Below are positions 29,712 to 39,152 of a DNA stretch of 64,000 nt, in pieces. The DNA is from Pseudomonas sp. GOM7. Lineage in GTDB: Bacteria > Pseudomonadota > Gammaproteobacteria > Pseudomonadales > Pseudomonadaceae. Position 1 is the first letter of the stretch. Each line of letters starts with the position of its first letter. Both the position numbers and the translations under genes were made by a program. The stretch is from assembly GCF_026723825.1 (NCBI RefSeq), contig NZ_CP113519.1, positions 4,278,001-4,342,000 on the forward strand. Reading direction: 5' to 3'. The notes beneath the pieces are model-generated. The model had not been told where the DNA came from and made no database searches. It saw nothing but the letters and a program-made list of their open reading frames with translations.

Positions 29712-31057
29712 CAGGCGAGCCCTCCCACGGCCTGGGCGAACAGGCGCCCGCGTTCCTCGAAATTCTTGAACATGTCCAGGCTGGCGCAGGCCGGCGACAG
29801 CAGCACGGCGTCGCCATGCTCGGCCAGCTCGCTGCAGCGCTGCACGGCTTCGTCCAGGGTTTTCACCCGCACCAGCGGCGTGGCGTCACCCAGCGCCTCG
29901 GCAAGGCGCTCGGCATCGCGGCCCAGCAACACCACGGCGCGGCAGAAGCGCGCGGCCGGCTGCTTCAGCGCGGAGAAATCGGCGCCCTTGCCGTCGCCAC
30001 CGGCGATCAGTACCAGCTTGCCGGCGATATCCGCACCGAGGCCTTCGATGGCTGCCAGCGCCGCGCCGACATTGGTGGCCTTGGAGTCGTCGTAGTAGTT
30101 CACGCCGGCGCGTTCACCGACCCACTGGCAGCGGTGCGGTAGCCCGGCGAACTGGCGCAGGGTGGCCAACATGGCCTCCATCGGCAGGCCGACGGCATGG
30201 CCGAGGGCCAGCGCCGCCAGGGCATTGGACTGGTTGTGCGCGCCGCGGATCTTCAGTTCGCTCACCGGCAGCAGGGCCTCGAAGCGGAACGCCAGGCACT
30301 TTTCGCCGTTCTCTTCCAGCAGGCCGAAACGTTTGAAGTCGGGTTTGCCCAGGCCAAATTCCCAGCAGCTCACCTGGTCGGCGATCAGCGGCCGCGACAA
30401 GGCGTCGTCACGATTCACCACCACCTGACGCGCACCACGGAAGATGCGGTGCTTGGCCTGATGGTAGGCCGGCAGGCCAGTGTAGCGATCCATGTGGTCT
30501 TCGCTGAGGTTCAGGCAGGTGGCCACTTCCGCGTTGAGCTGATCGGTGGTTTCCAGTTGGAAGCTGGACAGCTCCAGCACGTACAGCTCGACATCGTCGG
30601 CCAACAGATCCAGCGCCGGCGTACCCAGGTTGCCGCCGACGGCGACACGCTTGCCAGCGGCGGCGGCCATCTCGCCCACCAAGGTGGTGACGGTGCTCTT
30701 GGCGTTGGAGCCGGTGATGGCGACGATCGGCGCCTTGGCGTGGCGGGCGAACAGGTCGATATCACCAGACAGTTTGACCCCGCGCGCAGCCGCTTCGGCC
30801 AACGCTGGAGTCGCCACAGCCAGGCCCGGGCTCACGTACAGTTCCGAGGCGCGGCAGAGGAAGTCCACGTCCAGCTCGCCGCAACGTACTTCCACCTGCG
30901 GGTAGTCACGCTTGAGCGCTTCCAGCTCCGGCGGATTCGCGCGCGTATCGGCCACGGCAAAGCGCACGCCCTGACGCGCCAGGAAGCGCACCAGGGACAT
31001 GCCGCTCTTGCCGAGGCCGACAACGATGCGGAATTGGTCGGAAGCGATCAACGACAC
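29711..31057 (-). CDS. murD: UDP-MurNAc-L-alanine--D-glutamate ligase
   Basis: A 448-residue Mur ligase adding D-glutamate. The N-terminal UDP-binding start is FRIVVGLGKSGMSLVRFLA. The ATP loop is AITGSNAKSTVTTLVGEM, with alanine-lysine in place of the more usual GK pair, as common in MurD of this genus. LNLSEDHMDRY and DDSKATNVGA are intact. Six bases separate it from mraY. Confidence 0.96.
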   Translation of the reverse strand: MSLIASDQFRIVVGLGKSGMSLVRFLARQGVRFAVADTRANPPELEALKRDYPQVEVRCGELDVDFLCRASELYVSPGLAVATPALAEAAARGVKLSGDIDLFARHAKAPIVAITGSNAKSTVTTLVGEMAAAAGKRVAVGGNLGTPALDLLADDVELYVLELSSFQLETTDQLNAEVATCLNLSEDHMDRYTGLPAYHQAKHRIFRGARQVVVNRDDALSRPLIADQVSCWEFGLGKPDFKRFGLLEENGEKCLAFRFEALLPVSELKIRGAHNQSNALAALALGHAVGLPMEAMLATLRQFAGLPHRCQWVGERAGVNYYDDSKATNVGAALAAIEGLGADIAGKLVLIAGGDGKGADFSALKQPAARFCRAVVLLGRDAERLAEALGDATPLVRVKTLDEAVQRCSELAEHGDAVLLSPACASLDMFKNFEERGRLFAQAVGGLA

Positions 31058-31063
31058 GCGTAA

Positions 31064-32146
31064 TTACCTCAGTTTCAGGGTGGCCAGGCCGATCAGCACG
31101 AGAATCACGGTGATGATCCAGAAACGGACGATCACACGTGGCTCGGGCCAGCCCTTGAGTTCGAAATGGTGATGGATCGGCGCCATGCGGAACACGCGCT
31201 TGCCGGTCAGCTTGAAGCTGGCGACCTGGATGATCACCGACAGGGTTTCCATGACGAAGACGCCGCCCATGATGAACAGCACGATTTCCTGACGCACGAT
31301 CACGGCAATGGTGCCCAGTGCTGCACCCAGCGCCAGCGCGCCGACGTCGCCCATGAACACCTGCGCCGGATAGGTGTTGAACCACAGAAAGCCCAAGCCG
31401 GCCCCCACCAGCGCGGCGCAGAACACGATCAGCTCACCGGCACCCGGTACGTAGGGAATCAGCAGATACTGGGAGAAATTCACGTTACCCGACAGGTAGC
31501 AGAAGATGCCCAGGGCACCACCGACCATCACCGTGGGCAGGATGGCCAGACCGTCGAGGCCATCGGTGAGGTTCACCGCGTTGCTCGAGCCGACGATGAC
31601 GAAGTAGGTCAGGACCACGAAGCCGATGCCCAGCGGGATGCTCACGTCTTTCAGCAGCGGCAGGATCAGGGTGGTTTCCACCGGGCTCTGCGCAGTCATA
31701 TAAAGGAAGGCAGCAGCGCTCAGGCCAAATACCGACTGCCAGAAATATTTCCAGCGGCTCGGCAGGCCACGCGAGTTCTTCTCGATCACCTTGCGGTAGT
31801 CGTCGACCCAGCCGATGGCGCCGAACGCCAGGGTCACGGCCAGCACCACCCAGACGTAGCGGTTGGACAGGTCGGCCCAGAGCAGGGTGCTGACGGCAAT
31901 GGCAGTGAGAATCAGCGCCCCGCCCATGGTCGGCGTGCCCTTCTTCGACAGGTGCGATTGCGGGCCATCGTTGCGCACGGCCTGGCCGATCTGGCGCACC
32001 TGCAGGGTGCGGATCATCCAAGGGCCAAGCCACAGCGAAAGCGCCAGGGCGGTGAGCACGCCGAGGATGCCGCGCAGGGTCAGGTACTGAAAGACCGAGA
32101 AGCCCTTGTGGAACTGTTGCAGGTACTCCGCCAGCAGCAGCAGCAT
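31064..32146 (-). CDS. mraY: phospho-MurNAc-pentapeptide transferase
   Basis: A 360-residue inner-membrane enzyme with ten spans that joins UDP-MurNAc-pentapeptide to undecaprenyl phosphate, forming lipid I. Active-site aspartates lie in GWVDDYRKV and NLTDGLDGLA; the HHHFELKG motif near the C-terminus is present. It abuts murF without a gap. Confidence 0.98.
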   Translation of the reverse strand: MLLLLAEYLQQFHKGFSVFQYLTLRGILGVLTALALSLWLGPWMIRTLQVRQIGQAVRNDGPQSHLSKKGTPTMGGALILTAIAVSTLLWADLSNRYVWVVLAVTLAFGAIGWVDDYRKVIEKNSRGLPSRWKYFWQSVFGLSAAAFLYMTAQSPVETTLILPLLKDVSIPLGIGFVVLTYFVIVGSSNAVNLTDGLDGLAILPTVMVGGALGIFCYLSGNVNFSQYLLIPYVPGAGELIVFCAALVGAGLGFLWFNTYPAQVFMGDVGALALGAALGTIAVIVRQEIVLFIMGGVFVMETLSVIIQVASFKLTGKRVFRMAPIHHHFELKGWPEPRVIVRFWIITVILVLIGLATLKLR

Positions 32147-33517
32147 TTATTGATTCTCCCCAGCTACGTCGCACAGCGCCGCCACTACTTTTTCCATGGC
32201 AGCGCTGCGAGATCCCTTGATTAGTAATGTGCTGCCGGCCTGCTCGGCGCGAAGCGCTTCGATCAGCTCGGCCTGGTCGGCGAAGTGGCGGCCTGCGGCG
32301 CCAAATGCCTCGACTGCGTGACGCATCAGTGGGCCAACCGCATACAGCGCGTCGACCTTGCCCACGGCATGGCGGCCGACATCGCGATGGCCCTGTTCGG
32401 CCCACTCGCCCAGCTCGCCCATGTCCCCCAGCACCAGAACGGTGCGCCCGGAAAAGCCGGCGAGTATGTCCACCGCCGCGCACATCGACACCGGGTTGGC
32501 GTTGTAACTGTCGTCGATCACCCGCACACCGCTCGGCGCCAGTTGCGCGACGGCGCGGCCCTTGACCGGCTGCAAACCCTGCAGACCTTCAACCATCGCC
32601 GTCAGCGGCATGCCCAGGGCATGGGCTGCGGCGCAGGCGGCCAGGGCGTTGGCGACGTTGTGCTCACCCAGCAGATTGAGCTGGATACGCGCGCTGCCAG
32701 CCGGGCTGCGCAAGGTGAAACCCTGGCAGCCGCGCTCGTCACGGGCCAGATCGACGCCGTGGAAATCGGCGCGGCTGTCGTGCAGGGCGAAACTCAGCAC
32801 CTGGTGCCCAGCGACACGGCGTTGCCAGATGGCGAAAGCCTTGTCATCGAGATTGAGCACAGCCACGCCCTGTTCGGAAAGCCCATCGAGAATCTCGCCC
32901 TTGGCTTCGACTATCTTCTCCGGCCCACCGAACTCGCCGACATGGGCATTGCCGGCATTGGTGAGGATGGCCACCTGCGGCCGGGTCAGGCTGACGGTGT
33001 AGGCGATCTCGCCGACATGGTTGGCGCCCAGTTCGATCACCCCGGCGCGATGCTCAGGCGCCAGCTCCAGCAGAGTCAGCGGTGCACCGAGGTCGTTGTT
33101 GAGGTTGCCACGGGTGGCCAGCACGGCGCCGCCCAGGCCAGCACGCAAGATGGCGGCGAGCATTTCCTTGACGCTGGTCTTGCCGCTGGAGCCGGTGACG
33201 GCGGCCAGCGGGCCGGTGAAGGCCTGGCGATTCAAGGCACCGAGCTGGCCGAGGGCCAGGCGGGTATCGGCAACAACCAATTGCGGCAACGCCACGCCTG
33301 CGACCTCGCGCTCGACCAGCGCGGCAACGGCGCCCTTGGCGGCTACGTCGGCGAGGTAATCGTGACCGTCGAAACGCGGCCCGGTGAGCGCCACGAACAG
33401 TTGCCCGGCAGCGATGGTACGGCTGTCGGTGCCGACGGCGGAAAAGGCCACATCGGCACCGACCAGGCGCGCACTGAGGTCGGCGGCGACGTCGCTGAGC
33501 AGCCAGGATTTAAGCAT
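32147..33517 (-). CDS. murF: UDP-MurNAc-tripeptide--D-alanyl-D-alanine ligase
   Basis: A 456-residue Mur ligase that completes the pentapeptide with the DdlB product. The ATP loop is AVTGSSGKTSVKEMLA; ELGANHVGEIAYTV and DDSYNANPVSM are the other family motifs. Its first eight bases overlap the end of murE. Confidence 0.97.
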   Translation of the reverse strand: MLKSWLLSDVAADLSARLVGADVAFSAVGTDSRTIAAGQLFVALTGPRFDGHDYLADVAAKGAVAALVEREVAGVALPQLVVADTRLALGQLGALNRQAFTGPLAAVTGSSGKTSVKEMLAAILRAGLGGAVLATRGNLNNDLGAPLTLLELAPEHRAGVIELGANHVGEIAYTVSLTRPQVAILTNAGNAHVGEFGGPEKIVEAKGEILDGLSEQGVAVLNLDDKAFAIWQRRVAGHQVLSFALHDSRADFHGVDLARDERGCQGFTLRSPAGSARIQLNLLGEHNVANALAACAAAHALGMPLTAMVEGLQGLQPVKGRAVAQLAPSGVRVIDDSYNANPVSMCAAVDILAGFSGRTVLVLGDMGELGEWAEQGHRDVGRHAVGKVDALYAVGPLMRHAVEAFGAAGRHFADQAELIEALRAEQAGSTLLIKGSRSAAMEKVVAALCDVAGENQ

Positions 33518-34973
33518 GAGCAGCCTCCCAGGCCGCCAGGGCCTTGTTCGCTTCGATCAGATCGGAGAACGGCTGACGCACGCCCATGATTTCCTGGTAG
33601 TCCTCATGCCCCTTGCCCGCCAGCACCAGCACGTCGCTGGCTTCAGCCTGGGCGACCAGACGGGCAATGGCATCGCCACGGCCGTGAATGAACTGCACCT
33701 TGTCCGGCGCACCGAAGCCGGCACGGATGTCCGCGATGATCTGCGCCGGATCCTCGCTGCGCGGGTTGTCATCGGTCACCCACACCCCATCGGCCAAGCG
33801 TTCGGCCACCGCCGCCATCAGCGGGCGCTTGCCGCGATCACGGTCGCCGCCGCAGCCGAACAGGCAGAGCAGACGGCCTTCGACATGCGGGCGCATGGCT
33901 TCGAGTACTTTTTCCAGGGCATCCGGGGTGTGCGCGTAATCCACCACCAGCAGCGGCTTGTCGCCGCCACCGAGGCGCTGCATGCGGCCAGCCGGCCCCT
34001 GCAATTGCGGCAGCACCTTGAGAATTTCGTCGAGGGGGTAATCCATGCCCAGCAGTGCGCCGACCACGGCCAGCAGGTTGCTCAGGTTGAAGCGGCCGAG
34101 CAGATTGCTGCGCAGCACGCCCTCGCCACGCGGCGTGACCAGGTGGGCACGTACGCCGTGATCATCGAACTGCGCATCGCGGCAATAAAGGAAGGCGCTG
34201 GCATCGCTGAGGCTATAGCCGATCAGGCGTGACTCGTGCGTTTGCGCGGCGAGCTCACAACCAAAGGCGTCATCGAGGTTGATCACTCGACAATGCAGGT
34301 TCGGCCAGGCGAACAGCTTGGCCTTGGCTGCGCCATAGGCCTGCATGCTGCCGTGGTAATCGAGGTGATCGCGCGACAGGTTGGTGAACACCGCCACGTC
34401 GAACTCCAGCGCCGCGACGCGGCCCTGATCCAGACCATGGGAGGAAACCTCCATCGCCACGGCGCGTGCGCCGGCCTGCTTGAGCGAGGCCAGGGTGGCC
34501 TGCACCCCGACCGGATCGGGGGTGGTGTGCTTGCCCTGCTCCAGCGCGCCATGGAAACCGGTGCCCAGGGTACCGACGATGCCACAACGCTGACCGAGCA
34601 GATCCAGTGCCTGCGCCAGCAACTGGCTGACGCTGGTCTTGCCGTTGGTACCCGTAACACCGATCAGATGCAAAGCGCGGCTCGGCTCACCGTAGAAGCG
34701 CCCGGCGATGGCCGAGAGCTGGCCAGCCAGGCCCTTGACCGGCACCAGCACGGCACTATCGGCATGCATGGGCGCAGCCCCTTCGGCCTCGAAGGCCACC
34801 GCAGCGGCACCGCGGGCGATAGCATCGGCGATATGCACACGACCATCCTGCTGGGTGCCGGGCACAGCCAGGAACAGATCGCCCGGGCGCACCTTGCGGC
34901 TGTCCAGAGTCAGCTCACGCACCAGCACACTGCTCTCGGCAACAGGCAACAATTGATTGAGCGGCATGGGCAT
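33510..34973 (-). CDS. murE: UDP-MurNAc-L-alanyl-D-glutamate--meso-diaminopimelate ligase
   Basis: A 487-residue Mur ligase adding the third stem residue. The ATP loop is GVTGTNGKTSVSQLLA. The DNPR motif (TDDNPRSED) specifies meso-diaminopimelate rather than lysine, as expected for a Gram-negative wall. The start overlaps the ftsI stop as TGATG and the end overlaps murF. Confidence 0.97.
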   Translation of the reverse strand: MPMPLNQLLPVAESSVLVRELTLDSRKVRPGDLFLAVPGTQQDGRVHIADAIARGAAAVAFEAEGAAPMHADSAVLVPVKGLAGQLSAIAGRFYGEPSRALHLIGVTGTNGKTSVSQLLAQALDLLGQRCGIVGTLGTGFHGALEQGKHTTPDPVGVQATLASLKQAGARAVAMEVSSHGLDQGRVAALEFDVAVFTNLSRDHLDYHGSMQAYGAAKAKLFAWPNLHCRVINLDDAFGCELAAQTHESRLIGYSLSDASAFLYCRDAQFDDHGVRAHLVTPRGEGVLRSNLLGRFNLSNLLAVVGALLGMDYPLDEILKVLPQLQGPAGRMQRLGGGDKPLLVVDYAHTPDALEKVLEAMRPHVEGRLLCLFGCGGDRDRGKRPLMAAVAERLADGVWVTDDNPRSEDPAQIIADIRAGFGAPDKVQFIHGRGDAIARLVAQAEASDVLVLAGKGHEDYQEIMGVRQPFSDLIEANKALAAWEAAHA

Positions 34974-36700
34974 CAGTTGCGCCCTCCCTGACTAGCTGCG
35001 GCCACTTTCTGCTCGTCCGACGGCAGGTTATCCGGAGCGATGTTCATCAGACGCAGGGAACCAGCCATGACCTTGCTGAATACCGGCGCCGAAATCAGAC
35101 CACCGAAGTAGGCGCCCTTGCCCGGCTCGTCGATCACCACCACCAGGGCGATGCGCGGATCCTGCGCCGGGGCGAAACCAGCGAACAGCGAGCGGTAGGC
35201 GTTCTCACGATATCCTCGGGTGCCGACGCTGCTCTTGCGCGCAGTACCACTCTTGCCGGCCACGTGATAACCCGGCACCTGAGCACGGAACACGCCGCGC
35301 GGCGCCTCGATCACCTGCTGCAGCATGCCTTGCAGGGTGGTCGCGACATCCTTGGGCACCACCTGCATCGAGCTCGGCTTGCCATCCATGCGAATCATCG
35401 ACAGCGGCACCATGGCGCCGCCATTGGCCAGGGTCGCGTAGGCATGAGCCAGTTGCACCGCAGTAACCGACAGGCCATAGCCGTAGGACAGCGTGGCCGT
35501 TTCCGCCTCGCGCCACTTGCGATGGTTGGGCAGGTTGCCAACTCGCTCACCAGGGAAGCCCAGGCCGGTATCACGGCCGAAGCCCAGCTTGCTCATGGTG
35601 TCGTAGATGCGCTCACCGCCGACATCGAAGGCCACCTTGCTCATGCCGACGTTACTGGAGTTGATCAGGATGCCGGTCAGATCCAGCGCCGGCCCTTCGG
35701 TGCGGGATACGTCACGGATGGTGTAACGACCGATGCGCAGCGTGCCGTTGCCGACCTGCACCACATCGCTGGGCTTCCAGCGCCCGGTTTCCAGGGCTGC
35801 AGCCATCGACAGCGGCTTCATGGTGGAGCCCGGCTCGAACACATCGATCATGGCGCGGTTGCGCATCGCCGCCGGCGTCAGGCTGCGACGGTTGTTGGGG
35901 TTGTAGGTGGGATGGTTGACCATCGCCAGCACTTCGCCAGTCTTCACGTCGACCATCACCAGGCTGCCGGCCTTGGCGTCGTTCTCCAGCAGCGCGTTAC
36001 GCAGTTCGCGATGGGCCAGATACTGCAGGCGCAGGTCGATGGACAGCGCCAGGGACTTGCCGGCCTTGGCGTTCTGCGCCACCTGCACATCTTTGATCAG
36101 CTTGCCGCGACGATCCTTGAGCACCTGGCGCTTGCCCGGCACGCCGGCCAGCCAGTCTTCGTAGGCCAGCTCCATGCCTTCGCGGCCACGGTCGTCGATG
36201 TCGGTGAAGCCGACGACATGGGCGGCCACTTCGCCTGCCGGATAGAAACGGCGGAACTCTTCGATGGAATAGACGCCCGGCACTTTGAGATCGAGCACGC
36301 GCTGACCGTTCTCCGGGGTCAGACCACGCACCAGGTACATGAACTCGCGTTCCTTGTTCTGCTCCAGGCGCTCGGCGAAGCTGGCCGGATCCTGACCCAG
36401 CGCGGCAGCCAGCACCGGCCATTTGTCGCGCGCGCTCTGCAGCTCCTTGCCATTGGCCCAGAGGGTGATGACCGGTGTGCTGACCGCCAGCGGCTCGCCG
36501 TTGCGGTCGGTGATCAGGCCGCGGTGCGCCGGAATCGGAATGTGTCGCACGCTGCGCGCATCGCCATGGGCCTTGAGGAAGTCATGGTCGAGCACCTGCA
36601 GATCGAGCATGCGCCAGGCGATGGCGCCCACCATCAAGGCGAGCAGCGCCAGCACCAGGCGGAAACGCCAGGGATAGAGCGCGCCTTCGAGACCGATCAT
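34973..36700 (-). CDS. ftsI: septal transpeptidase FtsI (penicillin-binding protein 3)
   Basis: A 575-residue division transpeptidase. One membrane span lies near residues 13-32. The pedestal domain includes RGLITDRNGEPLAVSTPV. The catalytic triad motifs are STMK (292-295), SSN (348-350) and KSGT (483-486). Beta-lactams acylate the serine of STMK. I use the ATG at 36700, which overlaps the ftsL stop by ATGA; an upstream in-frame start would run back through ftsL. No insertion typical of resistant variants is seen near the active site. Confidence 0.97.
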   Translation of the reverse strand: MIGLEGALYPWRFRLVLALLALMVGAIAWRMLDLQVLDHDFLKAHGDARSVRHIPIPAHRGLITDRNGEPLAVSTPVITLWANGKELQSARDKWPVLAAALGQDPASFAERLEQNKEREFMYLVRGLTPENGQRVLDLKVPGVYSIEEFRRFYPAGEVAAHVVGFTDIDDRGREGMELAYEDWLAGVPGKRQVLKDRRGKLIKDVQVAQNAKAGKSLALSIDLRLQYLAHRELRNALLENDAKAGSLVMVDVKTGEVLAMVNHPTYNPNNRRSLTPAAMRNRAMIDVFEPGSTMKPLSMAAALETGRWKPSDVVQVGNGTLRIGRYTIRDVSRTEGPALDLTGILINSSNVGMSKVAFDVGGERIYDTMSKLGFGRDTGLGFPGERVGNLPNHRKWREAETATLSYGYGLSVTAVQLAHAYATLANGGAMVPLSMIRMDGKPSSMQVVPKDVATTLQGMLQQVIEAPRGVFRAQVPGYHVAGKSGTARKSSVGTRGYRENAYRSLFAGFAPAQDPRIALVVVIDEPGKGAYFGGLISAPVFSKVMAGSLRLMNIAPDNLPSDEQKVAAASQGGRN

Positions 36701-36990
36701 GGCTGCACCATGCGCACGGCGGCGGGATCGGGAATGTGCATCTTGAGCTGCTCGCTGGCCAGCGTCTCGATGCGGTTGTGCGCCGTCCAGGTGCTCTGCT
36801 CGAGAATCAGGCGCCCCCATTCGGCCTGCGCCTTGTCACGCACGCTCAGCTCGCCATAAAGGTCATTGAGCAACTGGCGACTCCAGTGGGCGCTGTAGGA
36901 CACGGCCACCGCCGATACCAGAATGGCGAGAAACAGCGCCAGCAACAGCAGGCTGCCGCCGGGCATGGACTTGCCGAAACGCCGGCTCAT
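36697..36990 (-). CDS. ftsL: cell division protein FtsL
   Basis: A 97-residue bitopic protein: short basic N-terminus, one membrane span (LLLLALFLAILVSAVAVSYS), then a periplasmic leucine-zipper helix (RQLLNDLYGELSVRDKAQAEW). It links FtsB and FtsQ and helps activate FtsWI. It overlaps rsmH by four bases and ftsI by four. Confidence 0.95.
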   Translation of the reverse strand: MSRRFGKSMPGGSLLLLALFLAILVSAVAVSYSAHWSRQLLNDLYGELSVRDKAQAEWGRLILEQSTWTAHNRIETLASEQLKMHIPDPAAVRMVQP

Positions 36991-37931
36991 CGCAGCTTCT
37001 CCGCGATGCGCATGACTGCGCTACGCGAACGCGGGTTGGCCTTGAGTTCGGCCTCGCTGGCGAATACCGGCTTGCCGATCAGCTTCAGGCGTGGCTCGAA
37101 GGCCTTGGGGATGATCGGCAGATCACGCGGCAGCTTGTCCGCCTCGCCTTTGGCCTGACGCTTCATGAACTGCTTGACGATGCGGTCTTCCAGGGAATGG
37201 AAGCTGATCACCACCAGGCGGCCACCGATTTCCAGGGCGTCCAGCGCCGCATCGAGGCCGCGCTCGAGATCGCCCAGCTCGTTGTTGACGTGAATGCGAA
37301 TGCCCTGGAAGGCGCGGGTTGCCGGGTTCTTGCCTTTCTCCCAGGCTGGGTTGGCATCGGTCAGCACCTTGGCCAGATCGGCGGTGCGTGTGAACGGCTG
37401 TTCGGCACGGCGCTGCACCACGGCGCGGGCCATGCGCTTGGCGAAACGCTCCTCGCCGTACTCCTTGAGCACGCGGGCGATTTCGTCCTCGTCGGCGCTG
37501 GCGATCCAGTCGGCAGCACTGACCCCGACCTGCGGATTCATGCGCATGTCCAGCGGGCCGTCATTGAGGAAGCTGAAGCCACGCTCAGGGTCATCCAGTT
37601 GCGGCGAGGAAACCCCCAGATCCAACAGAATGCCCGAGATAGAGCCGGCCAGCCCACGGACAGCAACTTCCTCGGCAAGTTCCGCAAAACTGCGCTGTAC
37701 AACGACAAAGCGGCCGTCATCGGCCGCCAATGCTTTCCCGGTGGCTATTGCCAGGGGATCCTTGTCGAACCCCAGCAGCCGTCCTCCCGGGCCAAGCTTG
37801 TGCAAGATGAGCCGGCTGTGCCCTCCACGACCGAAGGTGCCATCGATGTAGCAGCCATCGGCGCGCACCGCCAGCCCCTCGACGGCTTCGTCGAGCAGCA
37901 CGGTGATATGGCGGAGGTCGCTATCGGTCAT
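36987..37931 (-). CDS. rsmH: 16S rRNA (cytosine-1402-N4)-methyltransferase
   Basis: A 314-residue SAM-dependent enzyme that methylates C1402 in the 30S P site, working with RsmI, which is also in this window. Motifs: GCYIDGTFGRGGHS (SAM loop), LLDLGVSSPQLDDPERGFSF, and VISFHSLEDRIVKQFM. An in-frame GTG at 37937 overlaps the mraZ stop as GTGA and is an equally possible start; I chose the ATG two codons on. Confidence 0.96.
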   Translation of the reverse strand: MTDSDLRHITVLLDEAVEGLAVRADGCYIDGTFGRGGHSRLILHKLGPGGRLLGFDKDPLAIATGKALAADDGRFVVVQRSFAELAEEVAVRGLAGSISGILLDLGVSSPQLDDPERGFSFLNDGPLDMRMNPQVGVSAADWIASADEDEIARVLKEYGEERFAKRMARAVVQRRAEQPFTRTADLAKVLTDANPAWEKGKNPATRAFQGIRIHVNNELGDLERGLDAALDALEIGGRLVVISFHSLEDRIVKQFMKRQAKGEADKLPRDLPIIPKAFEPRLKLIGKPVFASEAELKANPRSRSAVMRIAEKLR

Positions 37932-37933
37932 GG

Positions 37934-38389
37934 TCACAGGATCAGGTCACGGAGGTCATCGGAAAGAGCACCTGGTTCCTTGATGGCAGCCAGGTCGGCT
38001 TCAGCTACGGCATTCCAGGCATCTTCATCCCAGAGTTGAAACTTGTTCAGCTGGCCAACGAGCATCGCTCGCTTGTCCAGCTTGGCGTAGCCGCGCAAGC
38101 GCGGCGGAACGAGAAAACGGCCACTGCCGTCGAGTTCGAGGTCGACGGCATTACCGATCAGCAGACGTTGCAGGCGGCGGTTCTCTTCACGAAAGGAAGC
38201 CAGCTCACGCAGCTTGCTCTCGATCAGTTCCCATTCGGGCAGGGGATAGACGCAAAGACAGGGATCGACGGCATCGATGGTCACGATGAGCTGCCCAGCA
38301 CAACGCGCAACGAGCTCATCGCGATACCGACTCGGCATCGCAAGGCGCCCCTTGGCGTCAAGACTGATGGCGTTAGCTCCGCGAAACAC
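37934..38389 (-). CDS. mraZ: transcriptional regulator MraZ
   Basis: A 151-residue AbrB-like protein, first gene of the division cluster and its own repressor in E. coli. Two copies of the fold are visible, each with a D-x-x-G-R motif: SLDAKGRLAMPSRYR and ELDGSGRFLVPPRLR. I start at the GTG at 38389, seven bases after GGGGAAG, which gives the family's standard 151 residues; an upstream ATG-like start at 38446 would read through the MraZ boxes. Its binding sites lie just upstream. Confidence 0.95.
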   Translation of the reverse strand: MFRGANAISLDAKGRLAMPSRYRDELVARCAGQLIVTIDAVDPCLCVYPLPEWELIESKLRELASFREENRRLQRLLIGNAVDLELDGSGRFLVPPRLRGYAKLDKRAMLVGQLNKFQLWDEDAWNAVAEADLAAIKEPGALSDDLRDLIL

Positions 38390-38421
38390 GGCTGCGCTTC
38401 CCCTGTAATTAGCTTCCCATG

Positions 38422-38456
38422 CCCATAAATACCCACTTCGTACCACTTTTCACCAC
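38422..38456 (-). promoter_or_regulatory. MraZ operator: four boxes at 10-base spacing
   Basis: On the minus strand GTGGT, GTGGT, GTGGG and ATGGG begin every ten bases (38452-38456, 38442-38446, 38432-38436, 38422-38426). MraZ is known to bind TGGG-type repeats separated by five bases. They lie between the promoter and the mraZ start, so binding would block transcription. Confidence 0.88.
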
Positions 38457-38464
38457 TCGCGCAC

Positions 38465-38494
38465 ACTATAGGAACGCAGCCGCCCCACAGTCAA
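38465..38494 (-). promoter_or_regulatory. sigma70 promoter of the division and cell-wall cluster
   Basis: Minus strand: -35 TTGACT, 18-base spacer, -10 TATAGT. It lies about 75 bases before the mraZ GTG and just upstream of the MraZ boxes. Confidence 0.85.
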
Positions 38495-38700
38495 GGCGCG
38501 CCAGAACGGAAAAATCCTTACAGGACGGAGATTTAGCGAATAAAAGCGAGGAAGAAAGCGATGCCAGAACAGGCAAGACTGTACAAAATCCAGCCAATCC
38601 ATAGAGCTGAATTTCAAACTTAAAGTAATTTGTTAAGAGTAAGATTTTTTCGGTATCAAACCGACGAGAACTAGAAGCGCATCACAAAGGAAGGAGGGAG
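38495..38700. other. AT-rich spacer between mraZ promoter and rnpB
   Basis: About 200 bases with lower GC than the surroundings and no credible gene. No clear terminator for rnpB was found here. Confidence 0.6.
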
Positions 38701-39046
38701 GAGAGTCGATCTGTAAGCCGGGTTCTGTCGAGGACAGCCATTCCTCTACGGCGTACATCACTGCACGCCTTTAGCAACCTACCCGGTTCCAGCGCGGGCC
38801 ACGCCGATGGAACCCTATTTGGTCTTGCTCCGAGTGGGGTTTACCTAGCCACGGACTGTTGCCAGCCGTGCGGTGCGCTCTTACCGCACCTTTTCACCCT
38901 TACCGGCACTTGCGTGCTTAGGCGGTTGTTTTCTGTGGCACTTTCCGTAGGCTCGCGCCTCCCAGGCGTTACCTGGCACTCTGCCCTATGGAGCCCGGAC
39001 TTTCCTCCCCCTTCTTGCGAAGGCAGCGACTGTCCGATCGACTCTC
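38701..39046 (-). ncRNA. rnpB: RNase P RNA
   Basis: About 346 bases forming the catalytic RNA of RNase P, which trims the 5' leader of tRNA precursors. On the minus strand the 5' end GGAGAGTCGATCGGACAGTC pairs with the 3' end region ending GATCGACTCTC (helix P1). Conserved core blocks include GGAGGAAAGTCCGGGCTCC, GCCAGGTAACGCCTGGG and CAGAACCCGGCTTACAGATC. End positions are estimated from P1 pairing. It lies between mraZ and rsmI as in P. aeruginosa. Confidence 0.95.
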
Positions 39047-39063
39047 CGCTGCCAAGGGTAACA

Positions 39064-39152
39064 AAGCCGCAAGCCGCAAGCCACAAGCTTCAAGTGGAAC
39101 GCGTGCCGACCTCTGCTCTTTCTTGCAGCTTGAAGCTTGCCGCTTGTGGCTT
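39064..39152. repeat. inverted heptamer repeat after rsmI, before rnpB
   Basis: Left arm 39064-39094 (AAGCCGCAAGCCGCAAGCC, CACAAGCTTCAAG) and right arm 39122-39152 (CTTGCAGCTTGAAGC, TTGCCGCTTGTGGCTT) are inverted relatives around a 27-base loop. The right arm meets the rsmI stop codon exactly. The left arm probably overlaps the rnpB -35 region. Confidence 0.85.

Noticed and set aside
38701..39046. Small protein genes in the rnpB interval
   Set aside because: The open frames cover conserved RNase P RNA sequence, which explains the region fully.
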